DNA of 64,000 bases from Fimbriimonas ginsengisoli Gsoil 348 (lineage in GTDB: Bacteria > Armatimonadota > Fimbriimonadia > Fimbriimonadales > Fimbriimonadaceae), in assembly GCA_945881865.1 (NCBI GenBank), contig CAMCVK010000002.1, forward strand, positions 124,001-188,000, in the 5' to 3' direction. Both the position numbers and the translations under genes were made by a program. This document shows, in pieces, positions 18,352-27,871 of the stretch. The notes beneath the pieces are model-generated. The model ran no database searches. It saw only the letters and a program-made list of their open reading frames with translations, and was not told the origin of the DNA. Position 1 is the stretch's first letter. Every line of letters starts with the position of its first letter.

Positions 18352-20190
18352 TTACTCTTCGGTCGTTTCTGCCGGGGCTTCCGGCTTCGCTTCCGTAGAG
18401 TCTTCGTCTCGGTTCAACATGCCCTTGAGCATGCCCAAGCGCTCGCCAATGGTAAGACCACTGGAGCCGAAGCCACGGCGCGAACCCGTGTACTCCTCGG
18501 TGCCATCGTCGTCCATGTCGCGGCCCTTGCCGCCCTTGCGGGCACCCTTGGCCGGCGGGCGTCCTTTGCCGCCCGGTGCTCCACCGCCAATACCGCTACG
18601 TCGAAGGTCTTCCTCAAATCCAGACGGTGCTTCGAGCGCGCCCGGCTTGAGCTCGCTGCCGCCGCCAATGGCCTTCATGCTGAGGACCATGCGTCGCTCA
18701 TCCGGTCGGAGGTCGAGGATCATGACCTCGACTTCCTGGCCTTCTTCGATGACGTCTTGCGGCCGTCGGATTCGGCGAATGCTCATCTCGCTGACCGGCA
18801 TGAACGCCTCGGCGCCCTCCGGAAGCTTAATGAACGCACCGCTCTGGACAATCCGGCTCACGTTAACCATGATCCGCTGGTTATTCTTGTAGTTCTCGCG
18901 AATGAGGTTCCAAGGATCGGGCAGAACCTGGCGGTGGCCGAGGCTAATCTTGCCGTTCTCGGGGTCGAGCCGAAGCACCATGACGTCGATCGTCTGGCCT
19001 TCCTTGAACATCTCCTTCGGATGATTGATGCGCGCCCAGCTCATTTCTGAGATGTGGAGGAGGCCATCAACGCCACCGAGGTCGACGAACGCGCCGTAAT
19101 CGGCGAGTCGTCGGACCGTGCCCTGAAGCCGATCGCCAACTTTAACGCTGGTAAAGATCTGCTCCTTCGCGCTCTGTCGGTTCTCTTCTTCGGCGATTCG
19201 GTTCGAAAGAACGACCTTCTTTCGCTCCCGGTCAATTTCGATCACCTTAAGGGTGAGCGTTTGGCCAACAAACTTTTCGATGTTGCGAAGCTTGCCCGAG
19301 CCAACGTGCGTTGCCGGAACAAATCCGCGAACGCCTACGTCGACCACGAGGCCGCCCTTAACACGATCTACCGCAACGGCGGAAAGAGTCTCCTGCGTCT
19401 TGAAGGCTCGCTCGATGCGGTCCCAAATCTCTTCAAAATCGGCTCGCTTCTTCGAGACGATCGGGTTGCCTTCGGCGCCTTCCGGACGGATCACGACGAC
19501 GTTGACCTTATCGCCAACGTTGAACAGACCCATGGCCGTCTCGAGGTTCTCCTCGCTCAGCTCCCCAAGCGGGATGATGCCTTCGGACTTCGTTCCGAGG
19601 TCAACAAAAACCTTGTCGGCATCCACCTGAATGATGGTTGCCTCGATTCGCTCTCCCTTCGAAAGTCGCTTGAACCCGCCTTCCGGCGTGTCGCCTTCCA
19701 CGGTGAATTCACCGCTCATGTACGACTCGAACAGGTCCATGTCGTTCACGGCGGAAACCGTGCTAACCGGAGCTACAACAACCGGAGCAACTACGACCGG
19801 CGCCGCAACGACAACCGGAGCGGCAACAACGGGAGCCACCTCAGCCGGCGCTTCTACTACCGGGGCCGCCTCAACCGTTTCGGGAACCACCACTTCGGTG
19901 TGTTCCAAAACCGGCTCCGAAACGGCCGGCTCCGCCGGGGTCTCGATGGCTTCCACCGCAGGTGCGGCTTCGGCTTCGGCAGAAGCGGGTTCAACCGCTT
20001 CGCTCGGAGCTTCGGCTACGGGTAGGTCTTCAACAGGGGCGATGGTTTCGGGCTCGGGCGATACCTCGACGGCTACCGTCTCCGGTGTCGTCTCGGTCGT
20101 CGGGGTTGCGTCGGGCGCCACGCCGGTTTCTGCTCCGGCGGTTGGGGCCACGGCTTGGCCCTCTGGCGTCTGGTTCTGGTCGATCGTCAT
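18352..20190 (-). CDS. rpsA: Ribosomal protein S1-like protein with about 150-aa Ala/Glu/Pro/Val-rich N-terminal extension
   Basis: Four S1 domains (e.g. GDRLQGTVRRLADYGAFVDLGGVDGLLHISEMSW). Confidence 0.9.
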   Translation of the reverse strand: MTIDQNQTPEGQAVAPTAGAETGVAPDATPTTETTPETVAVEVSPEPETIAPVEDLPVAEAPSEAVEPASAEAEAAPAVEAIETPAEPAVSEPVLEHTEVVVPETVEAAPVVEAPAEVAPVVAAPVVVAAPVVVAPVVVAPVSTVSAVNDMDLFESYMSGEFTVEGDTPEGGFKRLSKGERIEATIIQVDADKVFVDLGTKSEGIIPLGELSEENLETAMGLFNVGDKVNVVVIRPEGAEGNPIVSKKRADFEEIWDRIERAFKTQETLSAVAVDRVKGGLVVDVGVRGFVPATHVGSGKLRNIEKFVGQTLTLKVIEIDRERKKVVLSNRIAEEENRQSAKEQIFTSVKVGDRLQGTVRRLADYGAFVDLGGVDGLLHISEMSWARINHPKEMFKEGQTIDVMVLRLDPENGKISLGHRQVLPDPWNLIRENYKNNQRIMVNVSRIVQSGAFIKLPEGAEAFMPVSEMSIRRIRRPQDVIEEGQEVEVMILDLRPDERRMVLSMKAIGGGSELKPGALEAPSGFEEDLRRSGIGGGAPGGKGRPPAKGARKGGKGRDMDDDGTEEYTGSRRGFGSSGLTIGERLGMLKGMLNRDEDSTEAKPEAPAETTEE

Positions 20191-20297
20191 GGGATGTGAG
20201 ATGAGTACTCCTAGAATGTTGCGTCTATGCTACCTGCCATGCTTCCTCACTTGGAGCCAAACATTGGCCAGGGGAGTGTGCATACGCAAACATCCTA

Positions 20298-21746
20298 TTA
20301 TGACGCGATTTCGCGATTCCATTCACGCGTGGCCACATATAGCGCTCGATATCTCTCGACTGCGCCGGAGTAATCGGCTCCGCTCGGCTCCACTTTTCCG
20401 GCCAAATGGACCGTAGCCCGGCAAGCCGACGAAACGTCGGGCCAAACACCGGTTCCAACGCCGGCCAAAATCGCTGCCCCAAACGCCGGTCCCTCGTCGT
20501 TTGCGAGCCGGATCACCGGCACACCAAAGACGTCGGCGATCAGTTGTCCCCAGAACTCACTTCTCGCTCCACCGCTCGTAATCCGGACCTCCCCGGCGGC
20601 GGCTCCCAGTCGGCGCAGCACGTCGAGACTGTCGAGCAAGCCAAACGTGATGCCTTCGAAGACGGCTCGGGCGAGGTGGCCCCGGCCGTGCGCCAAGGTC
20701 AGTCCAGCAAAACAGGCCCGTGCGTTCGGGTCGTTGTGCGGCGATCGCTCACCGGTGAGATAGGGCACAAACGTCAGACCTTCCGCTCCCGGAGGCGCGG
20801 TCTCGGCCAGGGCGGCAATCTCGTCGTAAGTCAGCCCCGGGAACAGAACATCCCGCGCCCACCGTAACGCACCGCCGCAAGAAAGCATCACGCCCATGGC
20901 GTGCCAGGCTCGATTTGCGTGGCAGAACGTGTGGACCGCGCCCTCGGGATCTACTTGCGGAGCCGTGAGGCTGCAAAAAACAACGCCGCTGGTTCCCAGG
21001 CTGACGCTGACGATTCCTGGATCGACGGTGCCGGTGCCCACGGCTCCGGCCGCCTGGTCTCCGCCGCCGCCTACGACCGGAATTCCGGCCGACACCGCGT
21101 GGCCGTCGGTGGTTGTTCCGGTCACCTCGTCCGATTCGACCACTATTGGGAACAGGCTCGGGTCAAGCTCCAGCGCGGAGAACATCTCGTCGGACCAGCG
21201 TCGGTTCTGCACGTCGAAAATCCCGGTTCCGCTTGCGTCGCTCACTTCGCTGGCTCGGACTCCGGTTAGCTTGAATCGAATGTAGTCTTTGGGAAGCAAA
21301 ACAGACCGGACGCGCTGGAAGGCGCTGAGCTCGTTGTTCCTCAGCCAAAGCAGCTTCGGCAGCTGAAATCCGGTGAGGGGCGGGTTGCCGGTGATCTCTC
21401 GAACCCGCGCTTTGCCGACCGCCGCGTCGATCTCATCGCATTCGGCGGCGGTGCGCTGGTCGTTCCAGAGAATCGCCGGACGAACAACGTTGTCGTCGGC
21501 ATCCAGAAAAACGCTTCCGTGCATCTGGCCAGTTAGGCCGATCGCGTCTGGATTTGGCTCGTCAATCTCGGCGAGGCACTTCTGAACGGCGGCCCACCAA
21601 TCCTCCGGGTTCTGTTCGCTCCAAAGCGGCTGCGGCACGGAGAGCGGATACTCCGCCGAGGCTTGGGCCAACACGGTTCCGTTTTCGTCGATGAGGAGCA
21701 CTTTGCAGCCAGAGGTGCCGATATCGATGCCAAGTAACTTTGCCAT
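20298..21746 (-). CDS. xylB: Xylulokinase
   Basis: LLGIDIGTSGCKVLLID; LTGQMHGSVFLD; GGGGDQAAGAVGTG; TSGGARSEFWGQL. Confidence 0.9.
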   Translation of the reverse strand: MAKLLGIDIGTSGCKVLLIDENGTVLAQASAEYPLSVPQPLWSEQNPEDWWAAVQKCLAEIDEPNPDAIGLTGQMHGSVFLDADDNVVRPAILWNDQRTAAECDEIDAAVGKARVREITGNPPLTGFQLPKLLWLRNNELSAFQRVRSVLLPKDYIRFKLTGVRASEVSDASGTGIFDVQNRRWSDEMFSALELDPSLFPIVVESDEVTGTTTDGHAVSAGIPVVGGGGDQAAGAVGTGTVDPGIVSVSLGTSGVVFCSLTAPQVDPEGAVHTFCHANRAWHAMGVMLSCGGALRWARDVLFPGLTYDEIAALAETAPPGAEGLTFVPYLTGERSPHNDPNARACFAGLTLAHGRGHLARAVFEGITFGLLDSLDVLRRLGAAAGEVRITSGGARSEFWGQLIADVFGVPVIRLANDEGPAFGAAILAGVGTGVWPDVSSACRATVHLAGKVEPSGADYSGAVERYRALYVATREWNREIAS

Positions 21747-21783
21747 TTGCGTGAATCATATCAAAAGCGGCCAAACTACATGC

Positions 21784-22710
21784 ATGCGCCGAGCCGTGAT
21801 CGACGTCGGATCGGGTTCCGTTGTGACCCTTGTTTCCCAAAACTTGGGCGATGGCTGGACAGACGTTGCCAGTAAAAGCGAAGGCACGCTACTGAGCGAA
21901 GACCTCCTTACCACCGGCACCTTGCGCGAGGATCGGATGCGCGAGACGCTCGCCGCCCTCGCCCGTGGGTTTGCGTTCGCAGCCGAGCACGGTGCCGCGG
22001 CCACACTGGCGATTGGCACCATGGCTTTGCGCCGAGCGAGCAATGCTTCTGAGTTTCTTGAAGCCGCCGCCGAGCAAGGCACACCGGTTCGGGTGATTTC
22101 TGGCGAGCGGGAAGCCGAGCTCGGCTTCCTTGCGGTCGTCACGGCTCCCCGTTTTGCCGAGATGTCCTGCCTTTCGATTTTGGATGTCGGCGGCCAGAGC
22201 ACCGAGTTCACGATCGCTGAGCGCAACGGCGCCACCTGGTCGCGGCGGTTTTCGCATTCATTCCCGACGGGAACGTTGCAGCTTCGTAGCCAATTCCTCA
22301 AGGAGCAATCCCCGGACGGAGGCCAAATTTTGAACGCCGTGGCCTGGTTGGACGATTTGATCGGGGTCGAAATTCCCCCCGCTGACACGGGCCCGATGGT
22401 GCAACTGGGAGCGCCGGGAACCGACTTGATTACGCTTCGCGAGGGACTCACCACCTGGCAGCCCGCGAAAGTGGACGGTGCTTACCTTGACTACGAGGAG
22501 GTTGGCAAGGCGGTCGGTTGGCTCATGAGGATGGATGACGCAAGCCGTCAGGCACTTCCCGGCCTGGAACAAGGGCGCGGAAAAACGATTCACGCGGGCT
22601 GTCTCATCCTGGAGAGATTCCTCAATGCGATCAACGCTTCGGGTTGTACGGTCACGATTCGCGGCTGGCGTCACGCAGCCATTGACCTAGAGTTCGCCAG
22701 TCCGATATAG
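21784..22710 (+). CDS. Ppx/GppA phosphatase-family protein
   Basis: RRAVIDVGSGSVVTLV; LATGTMALR-like ATLAIGTMALRRASNA; GEREAELGFLAV; LDVGGQSTEF. Confidence 0.85.
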   Translation: MRRAVIDVGSGSVVTLVSQNLGDGWTDVASKSEGTLLSEDLLTTGTLREDRMRETLAALARGFAFAAEHGAAATLAIGTMALRRASNASEFLEAAAEQGTPVRVISGEREAELGFLAVVTAPRFAEMSCLSILDVGGQSTEFTIAERNGATWSRRFSHSFPTGTLQLRSQFLKEQSPDGGQILNAVAWLDDLIGVEIPPADTGPMVQLGAPGTDLITLREGLTTWQPAKVDGAYLDYEEVGKAVGWLMRMDDASRQALPGLEQGRGKTIHAGCLILERFLNAINASGCTVTIRGWRHAAIDLEFASPI

Positions 22711-22750
22711 TTCTTTCGTCTTCATCTTGCCAAAGCGGGACGGAAAACAG

Positions 22751-23539
22751 ATGGACGAAGAGGCCAAAAGCACCCAACCCGCCCACAAGAAAGTGACCAG
22801 CGCGGTTCTGGTCACGGCCGCTTGCGTCGTGGCCGGGGTGGTCGTTAGCCAACTGAAGCCCGAGAAGCCGGATTTGCTCGCGGGAACTACGCCACGGCCA
22901 GTTAGTCCCACTGCGACACCGAGTCCGGCTCCGGTTTCTCCCGCCCCAGCACCGGTATCGAAGAAGATCGTCGTTCACGTCACCGGCGCGGTAAAGAACG
23001 CCGGCGTTTTCGAGTTCGCTCCGGACGACCGAGTGAAGGACGCACTCAGCCGAGCCGGGGGAGCCTGGAGCAACGCCGATTTGTCCGGCCTCAACCTCGC
23101 GGCGAAGCTGGTCGATGGCTCCCAACTTCGCGTGCCCAAAGTCGGTACCGTTGCAAAGTCTCCGCAAGCCGCCGCTCAAAGAACCCGATCGTCTGCCCCG
23201 CCTAGGCTGGAAGGCGTTGCCCCGATGCCAGTTGCCGTCCCTCCGGCCTACCAAGCTTCCGTCGAGCCGGTCTACTCAACGACCACTGCGCCTAACCCGT
23301 CTCCGGCCAAGTCGCCCCGAAGCGCCGGCGCGAAAAAGGCACCGGCCGCCCCAATCGCCATCAATACGGCCACCGCAGAAGAGCTCGCCCAACTTCCCGG
23401 CGTTGGGCCATCGACTGCCGCAGCCATCCTGGCCTACCGGCAGGAGCGGGGTGGATTTAGCTCTATCAATGAGCTAAACGAGGTCAAAGGCATCGGACCA
23501 AAAAAACTTGAAAAAATGCGGCCCTTCGTTCGCTTGTAG
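22751..23539 (+). CDS. ComEA-like DNA-binding protein (TM + SLBB + helix-hairpin-helix)
   Basis: VVHVTGAVKNAGVFEFAPDDRVKDALSRAGG and INTATAEELAQLPGVGPSTAAAILAYRQERGGFSSINELNEVKGIGPKKLEKMRP. Confidence 0.9.
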   Translation: MDEEAKSTQPAHKKVTSAVLVTAACVVAGVVVSQLKPEKPDLLAGTTPRPVSPTATPSPAPVSPAPAPVSKKIVVHVTGAVKNAGVFEFAPDDRVKDALSRAGGAWSNADLSGLNLAAKLVDGSQLRVPKVGTVAKSPQAAAQRTRSSAPPRLEGVAPMPVAVPPAYQASVEPVYSTTTAPNPSPAKSPRSAGAKKAPAAPIAINTATAEELAQLPGVGPSTAAAILAYRQERGGFSSINELNEVKGIGPKKLEKMRPFVRL

Positions 23540-23577
23540 AGCTTGCAAATCGATCGCCGCCCGACGATACTAGCGAT

Positions 23578-24342
23578 GTGAATCCTACGCTTCGTGCCGA
23601 GTTCGACGAAAAAGGCTACGCCATCGCCAAAGGCGTCTATGACCCAACTGAAATTGCCGCCCTGGAAGAAGACTTCGACCGCATTGTCAACCAGTTGCTA
23701 GACAGCGGCGAATCGATCAACGCCCGCTGGACCGGTCCAGAAATGGATCGTCTCGATACCGCCGCCCTTCAGGTGCTGCACACGCACAACGTGCAGCAGT
23801 ATTCGGCGCGATGGCTCCAGGCGATGCTCCACCCGCGCTTTTTGCAGGCAGCGACGGAGCTGCTTGGCCCGGACATCATTCTTCACCACTCCAAGCTCTT
23901 CCAAAAGCCAAGCGAAACCGGCGCACCGTTCCCGATGCACCAGGACTGGACGTACTTCCCCACGATCCACGACACGATGCTGGCGGGAATCGTCCACGTA
24001 TCCCGGGCCGACGACGAAATGGGATGCCTCCGCGTTTATCCTGGCTCGCACAAACTTGGCCGTGTCGAAGACACCAGCGGGCAACGCGAGAATGAGGTCC
24101 TTTCCCAATATCCGCTTGAAGGAGCAACCCCGCTGGAAGCCGAGCCGGGAGACGTTGTGTTTTTCTCCTACCTCACGATCCACGGGTCCTTGCCGAATCG
24201 GTCAAACGAGGTCCGCAAGACAGTCCTGGTTCAGCTTCATGCCGGCAGTGACAAAGTCGAGGACCTGAACCAGCATCCGAACGAGCAGCTGGTGCTCGCC
24301 GGCTGGAACCACCACGCACGGCGCGGCAGCGTCAACATGTAA
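23578..24342 (+). CDS. Phytanoyl-CoA dioxygenase family protein
   Basis: MHQDWTYFP (HxD) and [11 protein letters not shown] distal His; GTG start. Confidence 0.88.
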   Translation: MNPTLRAEFDEKGYAIAKGVYDPTEIAALEEDFDRIVNQLLDSGESINARWTGPEMDRLDTAALQVLHTHNVQQYSARWLQAMLHPRFLQAATELLGPDIILHHSKLFQKPSETGAPFPMHQDWTYFPTIHDTMLAGIVHVSRADDEMGCLRVYPGSHKLGRVEDTSGQRENEVLSQYPLEGATPLEAEPGDVVFFSYLTIHGSLPNRSNEVRKTVLVQLHAGSDKVEDLNQHPNEQLVLAGWNHHARRGSVNM

Positions 24343-24365
24343 ATTGCGATCCAATCGCGTGGAAA

Positions 24366-25073
24366 GTGCGTCATAAAGACGTGCTTTCCCGTCGCGCGTT
24401 TACGTTGATTGAGCTCTTGGTCGTGATCGCGATTATCGCGATTCTCGCTGCGATCCTGTTTCCGGTCTTTTCCCAGGCGAAGGAAGCCGCGAAGAAAACA
24501 TCGTGTCTTTCGAACCTCAAGCAGATTGGGCTGGCGATGACGCTCTACGTTGACGACCATGACGGAATTCTTCCCGACCGGCGCGACTTGAAGGAATCTC
24601 TGCCAGACGGCTATCGGCCCTGGACGGATTGGCCGCCCTCTGATCCACGATCAGGCTGGGCGGATACGGTCTTGGAGCCCTACGAGAAGGCGGATGGCGA
24701 GTGGTCTTGCCCGTCCATCGCAGGCTCCAGCCTGGGCCAAGACATCCACGTTCGGCAAGAAACCGACGACGAGGATTTCACCATGTACTGGATGTGGCGG
24801 TTTGATTCCATCGCCGACCCGGTTCCGCTCGACAACCTTTGGGGCAAGTCGTTCGAGCAATCAGTCTCCGACCTCCAGGCGGCTAGGAACCCCCAAGTAG
24901 GAAACCCGCAGGGCGTCGCAGAGATTGAACTTGTCGTCGATCCTTACTTTCCGAAGACAATCCCCTCGGTTCCGGCAAACCTGAAAGGCTTTGCTGCCCA
25001 CCCGGGCGGCCGCAACCGACTGTTCCTAGATGGGCACGCAAAGCACCTGCGGGACGCCCGGCTTTTGCGTTAG
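24366..25073 (+). CDS. Type II secretion/type IV pilus pseudopilin-like protein
   Basis: [53 protein letters not shown]; start may be GTG 24381. Confidence 0.92.
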   Translation: MRHKDVLSRRAFTLIELLVVIAIIAILAAILFPVFSQAKEAAKKTSCLSNLKQIGLAMTLYVDDHDGILPDRRDLKESLPDGYRPWTDWPPSDPRSGWADTVLEPYEKADGEWSCPSIAGSSLGQDIHVRQETDDEDFTMYWMWRFDSIADPVPLDNLWGKSFEQSVSDLQAARNPQVGNPQGVAEIELVVDPYFPKTIPSVPANLKGFAAHPGGRNRLFLDGHAKHLRDARLLR

Positions 25074-25231
25074 CTCGTCCGGCGGCCGCTGAGAAGCGAG
25101 AATAACGCCATCACGAGGAAAACAACAAAGAGCACCCAGGCAATTTGGGTTGCCGCTCCGGCGACTCCACTCAGGCCCAGTACACCCGCGAGGATCGCGA
25201 CAACGAAGAAGATAACTGCGTAGCGTAACAT
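25070..25231 (-). CDS. DUF1328 (YtjA-like) small membrane protein
   Basis: [51 protein letters not shown]. Confidence 0.85.
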   Translation of the reverse strand: MLRYAVIFFVVAILAGVLGLSGVAGAATQIAWVLFVVFLVMALFSLLSGRRTS

Positions 25232-25278
25232 CAACTGCGGATGACCCGGCAATCCTCGGCTGGTTCCATCCGGTGGGT

Positions 25279-25860
25279 CTATTCGTCGAGCTTGGCCAGC
25301 GCAACCCGGAAAATCTCCACCAGGGCGTCTTCATGCGAAGGCTCGAGCAGCGACAAGTATTCGGCGCGAATGGCGGGAAGATCGTCCGGCCCCCACGGCA
25401 TATGCCCCATCGCCATGCCGAAAATCCAGCCATCCACCGCGAGGCAAACAACGGCGGCCCGCGCCGGGCTTAAACCTGCTTCGACCATCCTGCGCCAAAC
25501 CTGTCGGCTAAACTCGCGCGGACCACGAAGGAGCTCGGGATTTCCGGCCGCCGCCGCGATCAGGCCAGATATCAGGCGCGGACTTTCGTCGGGCGGTTCC
25601 AGGGCAGATTCAATATACGCTCGGGGAAAATCGGACGGCTGGGCCGCCCGGGCCTCGATCCGGCTCAATTCCCTTTGCATGAATCCCTCGATCATCCCGC
25701 CGAGCAGCGCCTCCTTCGAGGCGAAGTGATACAGCAGGCCGCCTTTGCTCACGTTGGCGCGGGCCGCCACTTGGTCCATCGTCAGGCCAGCTGCACCGAT
25801 CTCTCCGCAAAGCTCCACGGCGGCGGCAATAATCCTCTCTCTCGCGGTCATGCGAGTCAC
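25279..25860 (-). CDS. TetR family transcriptional regulator
   Basis: RERIIAAAVELCGEIGAAGLTMDQVAARANVSKGGLLYHFASKEALL. Confidence 0.92.
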   Translation of the reverse strand: MTRMTARERIIAAAVELCGEIGAAGLTMDQVAARANVSKGGLLYHFASKEALLGGMIEGFMQRELSRIEARAAQPSDFPRAYIESALEPPDESPRLISGLIAAAAGNPELLRGPREFSRQVWRRMVEAGLSPARAAVVCLAVDGWIFGMAMGHMPWGPDDLPAIRAEYLSLLEPSHEDALVEIFRVALAKLDE

Positions 25861-25882
25861 TATACCGTCCGGACGGTATAGT
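25859..25882. promoter_or_regulatory. Perfect 24-bp palindrome ACTATACCGTCCGGACGGTATAGT, candidate TetR operator
   Basis: Exact palindrome, immediately at the 5' end of the tetR gene. Confidence 0.85.
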
Positions 25883-25884
25883 TT

Positions 25885-27081
25885 CTAGGCCATTCGGTCC
25901 CGTACTCGCTTAAACGCTTCCAAGGCGAACTCGAGGTCTTCCTGAGTGTGAGCGGCCGACGGCATCGTTCGAATTCGCGCCTTGCCCAGCCCAACCGTTG
26001 GGTACACGATCGCCAGGGCGTACACGCCCTCATCCCAAAGAGCCTTCTCCATCGCTTGGGCGGCCCGCTCTTCGCCGACGTAAACCGGGGTAATCGGCGT
26101 TTCGCTGCCCATGGTGTCGAAGCCGTTTTCTTGCAGTGCCTTCTTCCACCAGCGTGTGTTCGCCCAAAGTCGCGCCATCGGCTCGGGATCGGTTTCCATC
26201 ACATCCAATGCGGCGATCAGCGCCGCCGCAACCATCGGCGGATGCGCCGTGCTAAACAGATACGGCCGACCGCGATTGATGAGCCAATCCTTGAGCAGCG
26301 ACGAGCCCGCGATGTAGCCGCCGATCACCCCGAGGGCCTTGCTCAGCGTGCCCAGTTGAATATCGACCCGCCCGTACAGCCCAAAGTGCGATGCCGTGCC
26401 GGCTCCGTTTTGGCCCAAAACACCGCTTGCGTGCGCGTCGTCCACCATCACAAAGGCGTCGTACTGCTCGGCCAGCGCGACGATCTCTGGGAGGGGCGCG
26501 ATGTCGCCATCCATCGAGAAGACGCCGTCGGTGATGATCATCTTCTTGGCGAAGCCCTTCTCGTTCGCCGCCTTCAGGCAGGTTTCCAGGGCATCCATAT
26601 CCTTGTGGGCGTACACCCAGCCTTCCGATTTCTTGTAGGCAGCCGGCGCGAGCCGGACGCCGTCGATGATGGAGGCGTGGTTCAGCTCGTCGCTGATGAC
26701 GACGTCCTGCTTCGTCAGGACCGCCGGGATGCAACCGCTGTTCGCCGTAAAGCCACCCGTGAACACCAGCACCGCCTCGGTGTGCTTGAACTTGGCCAGC
26801 CGCTGCTCCAGTTCGTCGTGAACCGCCATCGTCCCGCCGATCCATCGCACCGCACCGGCACCAACGCCCCATTTTTCGATCGCCGCCAGGGCCGCCGCAC
26901 GGACCTTGGGATGGTTTGCCAGCCCGAGGTAGTTATTGCTGGAGAGGTTGACAACTTCCTTGCCGTTCATCTGGACTCGGCCACCGGCCGGAGACTCCAA
27001 AATCTTGGGGACCTTGTACAGGTTCTGGTCTCGCAACGATTGCAGTTGGTCGGATAGCCAAGTTTGAAGGCCCGCGTTCAT
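25885..27081 (-). CDS. kbl: Glycine C-acetyltransferase / alpha-oxoamine synthase family
   Basis: VVNLSSNNYLGLANHPKV; DELNHASIIDGVRL; MVDDAHASGVLG; LGTLSKALGVIGGYIAGS. Confidence 0.85.
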   Translation of the reverse strand: MNAGLQTWLSDQLQSLRDQNLYKVPKILESPAGGRVQMNGKEVVNLSSNNYLGLANHPKVRAAALAAIEKWGVGAGAVRWIGGTMAVHDELEQRLAKFKHTEAVLVFTGGFTANSGCIPAVLTKQDVVISDELNHASIIDGVRLAPAAYKKSEGWVYAHKDMDALETCLKAANEKGFAKKMIITDGVFSMDGDIAPLPEIVALAEQYDAFVMVDDAHASGVLGQNGAGTASHFGLYGRVDIQLGTLSKALGVIGGYIAGSSLLKDWLINRGRPYLFSTAHPPMVAAALIAALDVMETDPEPMARLWANTRWWKKALQENGFDTMGSETPITPVYVGEERAAQAMEKALWDEGVYALAIVYPTVGLGKARIRTMPSAAHTQEDLEFALEAFKRVRDRMA

Positions 27082-27115
27082 GGCAACAAGTATACGGTTC
27101 GGATATGATTCGGCC

Positions 27116-27871
27116 ATGGCAACGCCACTATCGATCCAGCTTTACACCGTCCGGGAGCTCCTGAACGCCGAAACCGCCGTCGAGGTGGTTGGGGAAATCG
27201 CCAAGATCGGATACAAAGGGGTCGAAGGCATTGCGCCGGGCTTTACCGCCGGTGAGTTCAAAAGCTTCTTGGCTGACCACGACATGGTCGTTTCTTCGAT
27301 CTTCGGCGCGACGCCGACGCCGGAGAACATTTCTGAGATTGTTGACGAGCTGGAAGCGGCCGGTACGAACCATCTCACCGGCGGCTTTTGGACCCAAGAC
27401 TGGGATTCAGTCGACTCGATTCGGCGCACCGCCGAGAAGATCCAATGGGGAATTGACGCGCTGGAGACGCACGGCAAAACCTACTCGATGCACAACCACT
27501 GGATGGAGTTCGACATCATTGAGAATCGGATTGCCCTCGATTGGCTGATTGAGTTCTGCCCGTCGGTTCAGCTCGAACTCGACATCTACTGGGCATCGAA
27601 CTTTGGCCGCCACATCCCGGTCGAGATCGTCGAAATCTACCGTGACCGCATTCGCCTGATGCACGTGAAGGACGGTTCGATGGTTAAGGACGCCCCAATG
27701 GTCGCCGTCGGATCCGGCCAAGTTGACGTCGCGGCATGCATCCGTGCGGCAAAGCCGGAATGGCTCATCGTTGAGCTGGACCAGTTCGACGGGGACATGA
27801 TGGACGCCGTGCGAGACAGCTACACCTATCTGGTGGGTAACGGCCTCGCAAGCGGCAACGTCGCGGTCTAG
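27116..27871 (+). CDS. Sugar phosphate isomerase/epimerase (xylose isomerase-like TIM barrel)
   Basis: LSIQLYTVRELLN...GYKGVEG; LELDIYWASNFG; LMHVKDGSM. Confidence 0.88.
   Translation: MATPLSIQLYTVRELLNAETAVEVVGEIAKIGYKGVEGIAPGFTAGEFKSFLADHDMVVSSIFGATPTPENISEIVDELEAAGTNHLTGGFWTQDWDSVDSIRRTAEKIQWGIDALETHGKTYSMHNHWMEFDIIENRIALDWLIEFCPSVQLELDIYWASNFGRHIPVEIVEIYRDRIRLMHVKDGSMVKDAPMVAVGSGQVDVAACIRAAKPEWLIVELDQFDGDMMDAVRDSYTYLVGNGLASGNVAV

Noticed and set aside
19054-20416. Plus-strand ORFs over rpsA (323 aa and 261 aa)
   Set aside because: Antisense to a four-domain S1 protein; Thr/Ala/Ser repeats mirror the Val/Ala/Pro-rich extension
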